A stretch of DNA of 64,000 nt from NCBI RefSeq assembly GCF_008704425.1, contig NZ_CP023696.1:3334501-3398500 (forward strand). The letters are read 5' to 3'. This stretch comes from Streptomyces fradiae ATCC 10745 = DSM 40063. Its GTDB lineage: Bacteria; Actinomycetota; Actinomycetes; Streptomycetales; Streptomycetaceae. Position 1 is the stretch's first letter, and every line of letters starts with the position of its first letter. A model generated the notes under the pieces. That model made no database searches. It saw nothing but the letters and a program-made list of their open reading frames with translations, and was not told the origin of the DNA. The translations under genes were made by a program, and so were the position numbers. Below, piece after piece: positions 32,771 through 40,426 of this stretch.

Positions 32771-35131
32771 TCAATGCTCCACTTTCTCACCCGGGCCCGA
32801 CGGGTCCGCGCTTTGCCGTCCGGTGTCCGTCGCGGGGTCACTCGGCTGCACCGGATCGTCGCTGTCCGCGACGGACGGGGCGGGATCGGCGTCCTCGGCC
32901 GCTTCCGGGCCCTGGGCAGCGGCAGTCGCCTCGGCATCGTCGCCCCGTGCCGCGGCACGCTTGCGCTGGCTGTACATCCTGACACCGGCGAGGACCAGGA
33001 GCAGCACGCCCCCGGCGATGACGAGCATCACGGTCGACGTGATCTCGGAGACCTTCACGGTGAACTGCATGGGCTGGCCGTAGGGCCGGCCGTCCTCCGT
33101 GTACAACTGCGCCTCGACGGGGACGGGGCCGTTGGCGTTGGCGGAGGCCGTGAACTTCACGGACTGGCTGTGGCCGCCCGCGACGCGTACGGGCAGCTCG
33201 GCGGCCGCCTCGCCGTCGTTGAGCTTCAGTCGCGTGGGCTTCTTGGACGTCAGCCGCAGTACCAGGTGGTCGACGCCCTGCACCAGCTGGTTCTGCACGG
33301 TCACCGGGATCGTGGCGCTGCGCCCCGAGAGGGTGAGGTCCGACTTGTCGATCAGCTTCACCTCGCCGGTGAGGCTCTGCAGATGGGTCTGGACCCCCTG
33401 CCCGTACGCGGCGGCCTCCTGCGGGCGGCCCCGCCACGAGGTGGACATCTCCCGCTTGATCGCGTTCCCGATGGGCGTGACGACCCGGTAGGCGGCGGTG
33501 AGGATGACCTTGAAGTTGTCCAGGGTGTCCTGGGTGGTGCGCACCTGCTGGAACACCGTTTCCGGCAGCTCCTGCCGGCTGAGCGCCCGGGGGTACTGCC
33601 GGGCGGAGGGCACGTTCGTCGTCGCCTTGGGGTCGGGCTTGGCGGTCGTGGCGGTGACCAGGTCCGAGCCCTGCGACCACCGCTCGTCCCCCAGCGCCCG
33701 CAGGGCGCTCGCCATGGACTCCGCCTGCGAGGCCGTCGGCATCCGCTGCGGGGCGACCACGACGCTGCGGCCCGTCCCCGGACGCTCGTGGGTGACCGCG
33801 AGAGTGTGCGCGAGGAACCTCTGCACGGCCGCCGTGGAGGCGCCCGCACGGGTCATGTCCCCCTCGAAGGCCGTGGACAGCACGGCGTCGGTCACGACGG
33901 CGGTCGTCCCGCCGCCGATCGGCCGCGCCGCGTTCGGCGTGTACGAGAGGTGTTCCCGCATGCTGTCGCTGCGGGCGATCACCTTGTCCGCGCCGGCGGA
34001 CGTCGCCACGTCCACGATCGACGGGTCCAGCGCGCCGTTCGCGGGCCAGGCGTACTCGACGGACGGTTTCACGTGGAGGATCGTCTCCACCGTCGACACG
34101 GCCAGCTCGGTGGCCGGCCGGAGGTGGCTGAGGGAGCCGGAGATCCGCTTGCCCCGATGGGCGAGCGACGCGAGGTCGGGGTCGCCGTAGGGCAAAGCGA
34201 TCACCTTGTCGCCCTGCACCGCCTTGTCGAGGGCGTTCAGCCACTGCTTGGCGACGGCCTGGTTCCGCCCGGGCACGGTCGTGTCCCCGCTCCGGACCTG
34301 GTAGTCGCGGGTCATCGCCTCGGCGGTGGCGAGCAGGTCCGGGTCGACGACCCAGGTGACGGGCAGCTCGGCGCCGAGCGTGACCATACGCTCCAGCCGG
34401 CCGCCCGGCGCCAGCTCCGCCGCCAGCGCGTCGCTCTCGAAGAGCGGGGTCTGCTGGTCGTCGGAGCCGGTCTCGGCGGACAGGTGGGCGGAGGAGACCA
34501 GCGGCCACATGACCGTGAGCTGCGTCTTGCTCTTCGCGGCGGCCGGCTGCCAGGGCAGGAAGGTCCGGCCGGCGCCGAGGACCTGGTCGTAGGGGTCGCT
34601 CGGTGTCTGCCCGGACAAGGAGACCCCGAGCGGGTACACACCCGCGTCGTCCACGCCCAGCTTGTCGACCGGTACGGCGATGGAGAACTCCCGGCTGGCC
34701 CCGGACGGGATCTCCGCGAGCGGCACCGCGTACGCCCCGCCGAGGGGCTCGCCTTCCCTGCCTTCGGAGAACCCGGTGCGCCGCGCGACGTCCTCGATCG
34801 CGCCGCGGCTGGAGAGCCGTTCGCCGAGGTGCACGTCGACCCGCGCCTGCCGCACCGTCTCCCTGCCCTTGTTGGTCACGGTGCCGCTCAGCGTGAGGAC
34901 GTCCCCCTTCACCGGCGCGCTCGGTGTGACTGTGTCCAGGGACACAGTCACGGTGCGGGATCCGGTCGCCGCCGCGGCGGTGTGCGTGGCCGGGGCCGCC
35001 GCGACGGCGTGCGCGGCGGGGGCTACCAGCCCCACCAGGAGGGGCAGGGCGGCGACGGCCGCGGCGGCCCGCCGTAGCAGGTGACGGGCAGGGGAGGGAT
35101 CGATGCCCTGGAAGTCTGCCGCCTCGGCCAC
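32771..35131 (-). CDS. DUF6049 family secreted membrane-anchored protein
   Basis: A 786-aa protein. GTG 35131 (VAEAADFQGIDPSPARHLLRR) leads into a signal peptide ending at about AHAVA (residue 44). The large exported part starts with a beta domain (TVTVSLDTVTPSAPVKGDVLTLSGTV) and continues with regions resembling polysaccharide-deacetylase-like folds. A single C-terminal membrane helix (about 700-720) is followed by an acidic tail. The family always lies beside murJ in streptomycetes, which suggests an envelope role; the activity is unknown. The upstream in-frame extension lacks a ribosome site. Family name is from recall of the neighbourhood. Confidence 0.85.
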   Translation of the reverse strand: MAEAADFQGIDPSPARHLLRRAAAAVAALPLLVGLVAPAAHAVAAAPATHTAAAATGSRTVTVSLDTVTPSAPVKGDVLTLSGTVTNKGRETVRQARVDVHLGERLSSRGAIEDVARRTGFSEGREGEPLGGAYAVPLAEIPSGASREFSIAVPVDKLGVDDAGVYPLGVSLSGQTPSDPYDQVLGAGRTFLPWQPAAAKSKTQLTVMWPLVSSAHLSAETGSDDQQTPLFESDALAAELAPGGRLERMVTLGAELPVTWVVDPDLLATAEAMTRDYQVRSGDTTVPGRNQAVAKQWLNALDKAVQGDKVIALPYGDPDLASLAHRGKRISGSLSHLRPATELAVSTVETILHVKPSVEYAWPANGALDPSIVDVATSAGADKVIARSDSMREHLSYTPNAARPIGGGTTAVVTDAVLSTAFEGDMTRAGASTAAVQRFLAHTLAVTHERPGTGRSVVVAPQRMPTASQAESMASALRALGDERWSQGSDLVTATTAKPDPKATTNVPSARQYPRALSRQELPETVFQQVRTTQDTLDNFKVILTAAYRVVTPIGNAIKREMSTSWRGRPQEAAAYGQGVQTHLQSLTGEVKLIDKSDLTLSGRSATIPVTVQNQLVQGVDHLVLRLTSKKPTRLKLNDGEAAAELPVRVAGGHSQSVKFTASANANGPVPVEAQLYTEDGRPYGQPMQFTVKVSEITSTVMLVIAGGVLLLVLAGVRMYSQRKRAAARGDDAEATAAAQGPEAAEDADPAPSVADSDDPVQPSDPATDTGRQSADPSGPGEKVEH

Positions 35132-35311
35132 GCGCTCGTCCGTCCTCGTCGTCTGGTGCCGTCGGTCCCTGCCGGTTCCCGCGTCCACGCATGGTAACGA
35201 GACGCGGGGCCGCGAAGTGCTGGGGAGTCGACGCAAGCGGCCGGGGAGCACGGCCGGGCCGGGGTGAAACGGGGAGGCCGCCCGTGGCGGCGACCCGTAC
35301 CCTGTTCTGTT

Positions 35312-36757
35312 GTGCCGAACGCCAACGAAGACAACCCGACTGCCCTGAGCCAGGTGCAACGCCGCGCGGTCAGCGAGCTGCTGCGCGTGTCACCTGTCGC
35401 CGACGACCTCGCCCGCCGTTTCCAGGAGGCCGGGTTCCGCCTCGCCCTGGTCGGCGGCTCGGTACGGGACGCTCTGCTCGGCAGGCTCGGCAACGACCTC
35501 GACTTCACGACCGACGCCCGCCCCGAGGACGTACTGAAGATCGTCCGCCCGTGGGCGGAGGCGGTCTGGGAGGTCGGGATCGCGTTCGGCACGGTCGGGG
35601 CGCAGAAGGACGGCTACCAGATCGAGGTGACGACGTACCGCTCCGAGGCGTACGACCGCACCTCCCGCAAGCCCGAGGTCTCGTACGGCGACTCGATCGA
35701 GGAAGACCTGGTCCGCCGTGACTTCACCGTCAACGCGATGGCCGTGGCCCTCCCGGAGAAGGAGTTCATCGACCCGCACGGCGGCCTGGAGGACCTCGCC
35801 GCACGGGTGCTGCGCACGCCGGGCACACCGGAGGAGTCCTTCTCCGACGACCCGCTGCGGATGATGCGCGCGGCCCGCTTCGCCGCTCAGCTGGGCTTCG
35901 AGGTCGCGCCCGAGGTCGTCACGGCGATGTCGGAGATGGCCGAGCGCCTCGACATCGTCTCCGTCGAACGCGTGCGGGACGAGCTGAACAAGCTGATCCT
36001 CTCGGCGCACCCCCGCGAGGGGCTGACGCTGCTCGTGGACACCGGGCTCGCCGACCGCGTCCTGCCCGAGCTGCCGGCCCTGCGGCTGGAGAGCGACGAG
36101 CACCACCGGCACAAGGACGTGTACGAGCACTCGCTGATCGTGCTGGAGCAGGCCATCGGCCTGGAGGAGGACGGCCCCGACCTGGTGCTGCGCCTCGCGG
36201 CGCTCCTGCACGACATCGGGAAGCCCCGCACCCGGCGCTTCGAGCCGGACGGCCGGGTCTCCTTCCACCACCACGAGGTGGTCGGCGCGAAGATGACCAA
36301 GAAGCGGCTGACCGCGCTGAAGTACCCCAACGAGATGATCAAGGATGTCTCGCGGCTGGTGGAGCTGCATCTGCGCTTCCACGGCTACGGGACCGGGGAG
36401 TGGACCGACTCGGCCGTCCGGCGCTACGTCCGCGACGCCGGGCCGTTGCTGGCGAGGCTTCACAAGCTGACCCGTTCCGACTGTACGACCCGCAACAAGC
36501 GCAAGGCCGGCGCGCTCTCACGAGCCTACGACGGACTGGAGCAGCGGATCGCCCAGCTCCAGGAGCAGGAGGAGCTGGACTCCATCCGCCCGGACCTGGA
36601 CGGCAACCAGATCCAGGACGTGCTGGGGATCAAGCCGGGTCCGGCGGTGGGACGGGCGTACAAGCACCTGCTGGAGCTGCGGCTGGAGAACGGCCCGATG
36701 GAGCACGACGACGCCGTCGCCGCGCTCAAGGAGTGGTGGGCCGAGCAGCAGAGCTGA
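35312..36757 (+). CDS. cca: CCA tRNA nucleotidyltransferase
   Basis: A 481-aa enzyme that adds or repairs the 3' CCA of tRNAs, needed because the tRNAs here do not encode it. Class II signature LVGGSVRDALLG (47-58), the metal-binding D62-L-D64 and an HD domain (LLHDIGKPRTRR) are visible. GTG 35312 has no ribosome site, but TACCCT lies 8 nt upstream (35298-35303), so the mRNA may be leaderless. It is divergent from the DUF6049 gene and convergent with the MFS gene. Confidence 0.95.
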   Translation: MPNANEDNPTALSQVQRRAVSELLRVSPVADDLARRFQEAGFRLALVGGSVRDALLGRLGNDLDFTTDARPEDVLKIVRPWAEAVWEVGIAFGTVGAQKDGYQIEVTTYRSEAYDRTSRKPEVSYGDSIEEDLVRRDFTVNAMAVALPEKEFIDPHGGLEDLAARVLRTPGTPEESFSDDPLRMMRAARFAAQLGFEVAPEVVTAMSEMAERLDIVSVERVRDELNKLILSAHPREGLTLLVDTGLADRVLPELPALRLESDEHHRHKDVYEHSLIVLEQAIGLEEDGPDLVLRLAALLHDIGKPRTRRFEPDGRVSFHHHEVVGAKMTKKRLTALKYPNEMIKDVSRLVELHLRFHGYGTGEWTDSAVRRYVRDAGPLLARLHKLTRSDCTTRNKRKAGALSRAYDGLEQRIAQLQEQEELDSIRPDLDGNQIQDVLGIKPGPAVGRAYKHLLELRLENGPMEHDDAVAALKEWWAEQQS

Positions 36758-36765
36758 CCGGACGC

Positions 36766-36795
36766 GCGGCCGTGTTTCACGTGAAACACGGCCGC
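36766..36795. terminator. 30-bp perfect palindrome centred on parS site 5
   Basis: Both arms are exact complements over 15 bp, with the parS motif 36774-36787 at the centre. It lies 9 bp after the cca stop and before the convergent MFS stop, so its RNA hairpin can end transcription in both directions while the DNA binds ParB. Confidence 0.75.
36774..36787. other. parS site 5
   Basis: Perfect GTTTCACGTGAAAC at the centre of the palindrome 36766-36795. Confidence 0.95.
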
Positions 36796-36806
36796 TGAGG
36801 TCATCG

Positions 36807-36842
36807 CCTGGGGCGCTGTTTCACGTGAAACAGCGCCCCAGG
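36807..36842. terminator. 36-bp perfect palindrome centred on parS site 6
   Basis: An 18+18-bp perfect inverted repeat with the parS motif at its centre. It ends 1 bp before the MFS stop codon. It is the natural terminator of the MFS gene and a second one for cca. Confidence 0.8.
36818..36831. other. parS site 6
   Basis: Perfect GTTTCACGTGAAAC, 44 bp from site 5, in the cca/MFS gap. Confidence 0.95.
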
Positions 36843-38099
36843 TCATGTGCGCCGACGGCGCCACAGCATGGCAGCGCTCAGCGCGTACAGGCAGGCGACG
36901 AAGACGATCAGCGCGGGTGAGCGGCCGTCCGGGGGCAGCATCAGGGCGGCCACTCCGGCGGCGGCGACGAACGCGACGTTGAAGAGCATGTCGTAGAGCG
37001 CGAAGATCCGCCCGCGGTAGGCGTCGTCGACGGTCCGCTGGACCACGGTGTCCGTGGAGATCTTCGTCGCCTGCGTGGTGAAGCCCAGGACGCAGGCGGC
37101 CACCATGGTGGGCACGGGGGCGAAGGGCAGCCCCAGGGCGGGCTCCAGCACGGCGGCCGCGGCGGCGCACGCGGCCATCCAGCCGACCGTGCCCCACCGG
37201 GCCGCCGCCCAGGGGGTGACCACGGCGGCGAGGAAGAACCCGGCCCCGGAGACCGCGACGGCGATCCCCAGCAGGGCCAGCCCGTCGGACTCGTCCCCCG
37301 CCCACGCGTATCGGCTGAGCATCAGCACCATGACGGTCAGCGCCCCGTAGCAGAACCGGGCGAGCGCCATCGCACCCAGCGCCCGTGCCGCGGGGCGCCG
37401 CCCGGCCAGGTGGCGCAGCCCGCTCCACAGGCCCCGTGCGGTCGAGGCCAGGGCCGCCCCGAGCCGGGGCACCCTGACATCCGGGTCGGGACCGAGGAGT
37501 TCGCGGCCCAGACGGAGTGAGGCGAGCGCCGACGCGAGGTAGAGCGCCGCGCCCAGCAGGACCACGGCGGCGTCGGAGCCGTCGGCCACCAGCCGCGCCA
37601 GGAAGGCGAGCCCGCCACCTGCGGTCGCGGCGAGGGTGCCGGCGGTCGGGGTGAGCGCGTTGGCGACCAGGAGGCGGTCGCCGTCGACGACGCGTGGGAG
37701 GGCGGCCGAGAGCCCCGCCAGGACGAAGCGGTTGACGGCGGTCACGGCGAGGGCGGAGGCGTAGAAGAGCCAGTCCGCCACCGAAGCGAGGACCAGCAGG
37801 GCGGTGCCCGAGGCCAGGGCGGCCCGGAGCAGGTTGCCGTACAGGAAGACCTGGCGGCGGCTCCAGCGGTCCAGGAGCACGCCGGCGAACGGCCCGACCA
37901 GGGAGTACGGGAGCAGGAGCACCGCCATGGCGGAGGCGATCGCGCCGGGCGTGGCCTGCCGTTCCGGTGAGAAGACGACGTACGTGGCGAGCGCGACCTG
38001 GTACACGCCGTCGGCGCCCTGGGAGAGGAGCCGGACGGCGAAGAGACGGCGGAAGTTCGTCAGGCGCAGGAGTACGCGCAGATCACGTACGACGGGCAT
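36843..38099 (-). CDS. MFS transporter
   Basis: A 418-aa major facilitator protein with about 12 membrane helices. The loop 2-3 motif reads AGVLLDRWSRRQVFLYGNLLRAA, the usual GxxxDRxGRR-like signature. It most resembles drug or multidrug exporters (enterobactin-exporter-like MFS), but substrate cannot be told. ATG 38099 has GTGAGG 9 nt upstream; a longer in-frame start lacks one. The gene ends in a parS-containing terminator. Confidence 0.87.
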   Translation of the reverse strand: MPVVRDLRVLLRLTNFRRLFAVRLLSQGADGVYQVALATYVVFSPERQATPGAIASAMAVLLLPYSLVGPFAGVLLDRWSRRQVFLYGNLLRAALASGTALLVLASVADWLFYASALAVTAVNRFVLAGLSAALPRVVDGDRLLVANALTPTAGTLAATAGGGLAFLARLVADGSDAAVVLLGAALYLASALASLRLGRELLGPDPDVRVPRLGAALASTARGLWSGLRHLAGRRPAARALGAMALARFCYGALTVMVLMLSRYAWAGDESDGLALLGIAVAVSGAGFFLAAVVTPWAAARWGTVGWMAACAAAAAVLEPALGLPFAPVPTMVAACVLGFTTQATKISTDTVVQRTVDDAYRGRIFALYDMLFNVAFVAAAGVAALMLPPDGRSPALIVFVACLYALSAAMLWRRRRT

Positions 38100-38245
38100 G
38101 GCAGCAAGCCTCACACACGGTGAGGCCCCCGGGCACACGCCACGGGGGCCTCAACACCTGGTGGACCAGCCTCCTTTGCACGGTCTCAGGAGGGGCCCGG
38201 TCAGACCCGCTCCCAGGCCGCGGGAGGGTGTCCCGGGCGGACGTC

Positions 38246-39328
38246 CTAGCGCTCGACCTCGCCCTTGATGAACTTCTCGACGTTCTCACGGGCCTCGTCG
38301 TCGAAGTACTGGACCGGCGGGGACTTCATGAAGTACGAGGACGCGGAGAGGATCGGACCGCCGATGCCCCGGTCCTTGGCGATCTTCGCGGCGCGCAGGG
38401 CGTCGATGATGACACCCGCCGAGTTCGGGGAGTCCCACACCTCGAGCTTGTACTCCAGGCTCAGCGGGACGTCGCCGAAGGCGCGGCCCTCAAGGCGGAC
38501 GTAGGCCCACTTGCGGTCGTCGAGCCAGGCCACGTAGTCGGAGGGGCCGATGTGGACGTTGCGCTCGCCCATGTCCCGGTCGGGGATCTGGGAGGTGACG
38601 GCCTGCGTCTTGGAGATCTTCTTGGACTCCAGCCGGTCGCGCTCGAGCATGTTCTTGAAGTCCATGTTGCCGCCGACGTTCAGCTGCATCGTGCGGTCCA
38701 GGACGACGCCCCGGTCCTCGAAGAGCTTCGCCATGACGCGGTGCGTGATGGTGGCGCCGACCTGCGACTTGATGTCGTCGCCGACGATGGGCACACCGGC
38801 CTCGGTGAACTTGTCGGCCCACTCCTTGGTGCCGGCGATGAACACCGGGAGGGCGTTGACGAAGGCGACCTTGGCGTCGATGGCGCACTGCGCGTAGAAC
38901 TTCGCGGCGTCCTCGGAGCCGACCGGGAGGTAGCAGACGAGGACGTCGACCTGCCGGTCCTTCAGGACCTGGACGATGTCGACCGGCTCCTCGGCGGACT
39001 CCTCGATGGTCTCGCGGTAGTACTTGCCGAGCCCGTCCAGGGTGTGGCCGCGCTGGACCGTCACACCGGTGGACGGCACGTCGCAGATCTTGATGGTGTT
39101 GTTCTCGCTGGCGCCGATGGCGTCGGCGAGGTCCAGGCCCACCTTCTTCGCGTCCACGTCGAAGGCGGCCACGAACTCGATGTCCCGCACGTGGTAGTCG
39201 CCGAACTGGACGTGCATCAGCCCCGGCACCTTGCCCGCCGGGTCGGCGTCCTTGTAGTACTCGACGCCCTGCACCAGCGAGGCGGCGCAGTTGCCCACGC
39301 CGACGATGGCTACGCGAACCGAACCCAT
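38246..39328 (-). CDS. ino1: Inositol-3-phosphate synthase
   Basis: A 360-aa NAD-dependent enzyme that makes inositol 3-phosphate from glucose 6-phosphate, the first step to mycothiol and phosphatidylinositol. The NAD loop [16 protein letters not shown] and the conserved [11 protein letters not shown] and [16 protein letters not shown] segments are clear; it is of the short prokaryotic type. ATG 39328 has GGGAG upstream. The PadR gene lies 50 bp upstream, an arrangement also found in mycobacteria. Confidence 0.95.
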   Translation of the reverse strand: MGSVRVAIVGVGNCAASLVQGVEYYKDADPAGKVPGLMHVQFGDYHVRDIEFVAAFDVDAKKVGLDLADAIGASENNTIKICDVPSTGVTVQRGHTLDGLGKYYRETIEESAEEPVDIVQVLKDRQVDVLVCYLPVGSEDAAKFYAQCAIDAKVAFVNALPVFIAGTKEWADKFTEAGVPIVGDDIKSQVGATITHRVMAKLFEDRGVVLDRTMQLNVGGNMDFKNMLERDRLESKKISKTQAVTSQIPDRDMGERNVHIGPSDYVAWLDDRKWAYVRLEGRAFGDVPLSLEYKLEVWDSPNSAGVIIDALRAAKIAKDRGIGGPILSASSYFMKSPPVQYFDDEARENVEKFIKGEVER

Positions 39329-39378
39329 TCCGGTTGCTCCCTGTTTGTTCTCGACGAACCCCTGCGCTGCGCGGGGGT

Positions 39379-40071
39379 TCACTTGGTGGTGTCGTCGGAC
39401 GGATCCGGCCGGGTACTGCCCCCGTGCCGGGGCAGGCCGCCCGTCTCTCCAGATGTGTTGTGCTGCTCCGCGGGGCCCGCAGGCGACTCCGGGCCGGATC
39501 GTCGCTGATCCCGGCCCGCCCGCTCGCTCTCGATGAGCTCGTTGAGCCAGCGCACCTCGCGCTCCACGGACTCCATGCCGTGCCGCTGGAGTTCGAGCGT
39601 GTAGTCGTCCAGGCGCTCGCGGGTGCGCGCCAGCGAGGCGCGCATCTTCTCCAGCCGCTCCTCGAGACGGCTGCGGCGCCCTTCCAGCACCCGCATTCGC
39701 ACCTCGCGCTCCGTCTGCCCGAAGAAGGCGAAACGGGCCGCGAAGTGCTCGTCCTCCCAGGAGTCCGGCCCCGTGTGGGACAGGAGCTCCTCGAAGTGCT
39801 CCTTACCTTCGGCGGTCAACCGGTAGACGATCTTCGCGCGTCGTCCTGAGAGGGAGGCGGCGAGAGCGTCCTCGGGGGCACTGCCCGGCTCCTCGATCAG
39901 CCAGCCGTTTGCGACCAGTGTCTTGAGGCAGGGGTAGAGGGTGCCGTAGCTGAAGGCGCGGAAGATGCCCAGCGAGGTGTTGAGCCGCTTGCGCAGCTCG
40001 TATCCGTGCATCGGAGCTTCTCGGAGCAGACCGAGGACGGCGAACTCCAGGATGCCGGAGCGCCTGCTCAT
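39379..40071 (-). CDS. PadR-family transcriptional regulator
   Basis: A 230-aa regulator. The winged-helix domain covers 8-90 ([24 protein letters not shown] ... [19 protein letters not shown]), followed by a long helical dimerisation segment ([22 protein letters not shown]) and a disordered hydrophilic tail. A perfect 10-bp inverted repeat lies 38 bp upstream of the start, a likely autoregulatory operator. ino1 is the next gene downstream and may be co-regulated. Confidence 0.92.
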   Translation of the reverse strand: MSRRSGILEFAVLGLLREAPMHGYELRKRLNTSLGIFRAFSYGTLYPCLKTLVANGWLIEEPGSAPEDALAASLSGRRAKIVYRLTAEGKEHFEELLSHTGPDSWEDEHFAARFAFFGQTEREVRMRVLEGRRSRLEERLEKMRASLARTRERLDDYTLELQRHGMESVEREVRWLNELIESERAGRDQRRSGPESPAGPAEQHNTSGETGGLPRHGGSTRPDPSDDTTK

Positions 40072-40109
40072 CAGCCGCCTCCTCCTCCGTGTCGCTCTTT
40101 ATGCCGCCC

Positions 40110-40132
40110 TGATGTATCGGTTCGATACATCA
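40110..40132. promoter_or_regulatory. Probable PadR operator
   Basis: TGATGTATCG (40110-40119), 3 nt, CGATACATCA (40123-40132). This AT-rich dyad is typical of PadR sites. It lies in the 355-bp gap between the divergent PadR and PBP genes, so both could be controlled. The rest of the gap shows no other motif. Confidence 0.65.
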
Positions 40133-40426
40133 TGACGATAGAACGGTGCACCCTTGTCGACAAGTAGGGTGATGGTGAACGGCGTCACATCGGCGATTCG
40201 CATCAGCGAGTTGCCTGATTTGGGCGGAAGTTCGGCTCAAGAGGGGTTTTCGCCGTGCGTAGTCTGTGCGGCATGCATACCACCGGGAACCACGGGACGA
40301 CGGGGGAACGTCATCGTCGTGGATGCATGGCGGGCGCCCCGGCGGGCGCGCCCCAGCCATTTCGGGGGGACCGGAACTCAGCTGCCGCTTCCAGGCGTCA
40401 TCGCCTGCCCGAGGAGTAGTCGTTCG

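Noticed and set aside
34075..34088. Partial parS match inside the DUF6049 gene
   Set aside because: Only 11 of 14 bases match, with errors in one arm, and no palindrome remains.
28784..35077. A 2,097-codon open frame on the plus strand
   Set aside because: It runs antisense to the pseudokinase, murJ and DUF6049 genes; its low-complexity Arg/Gly/Val translation is a GC-bias artefact.
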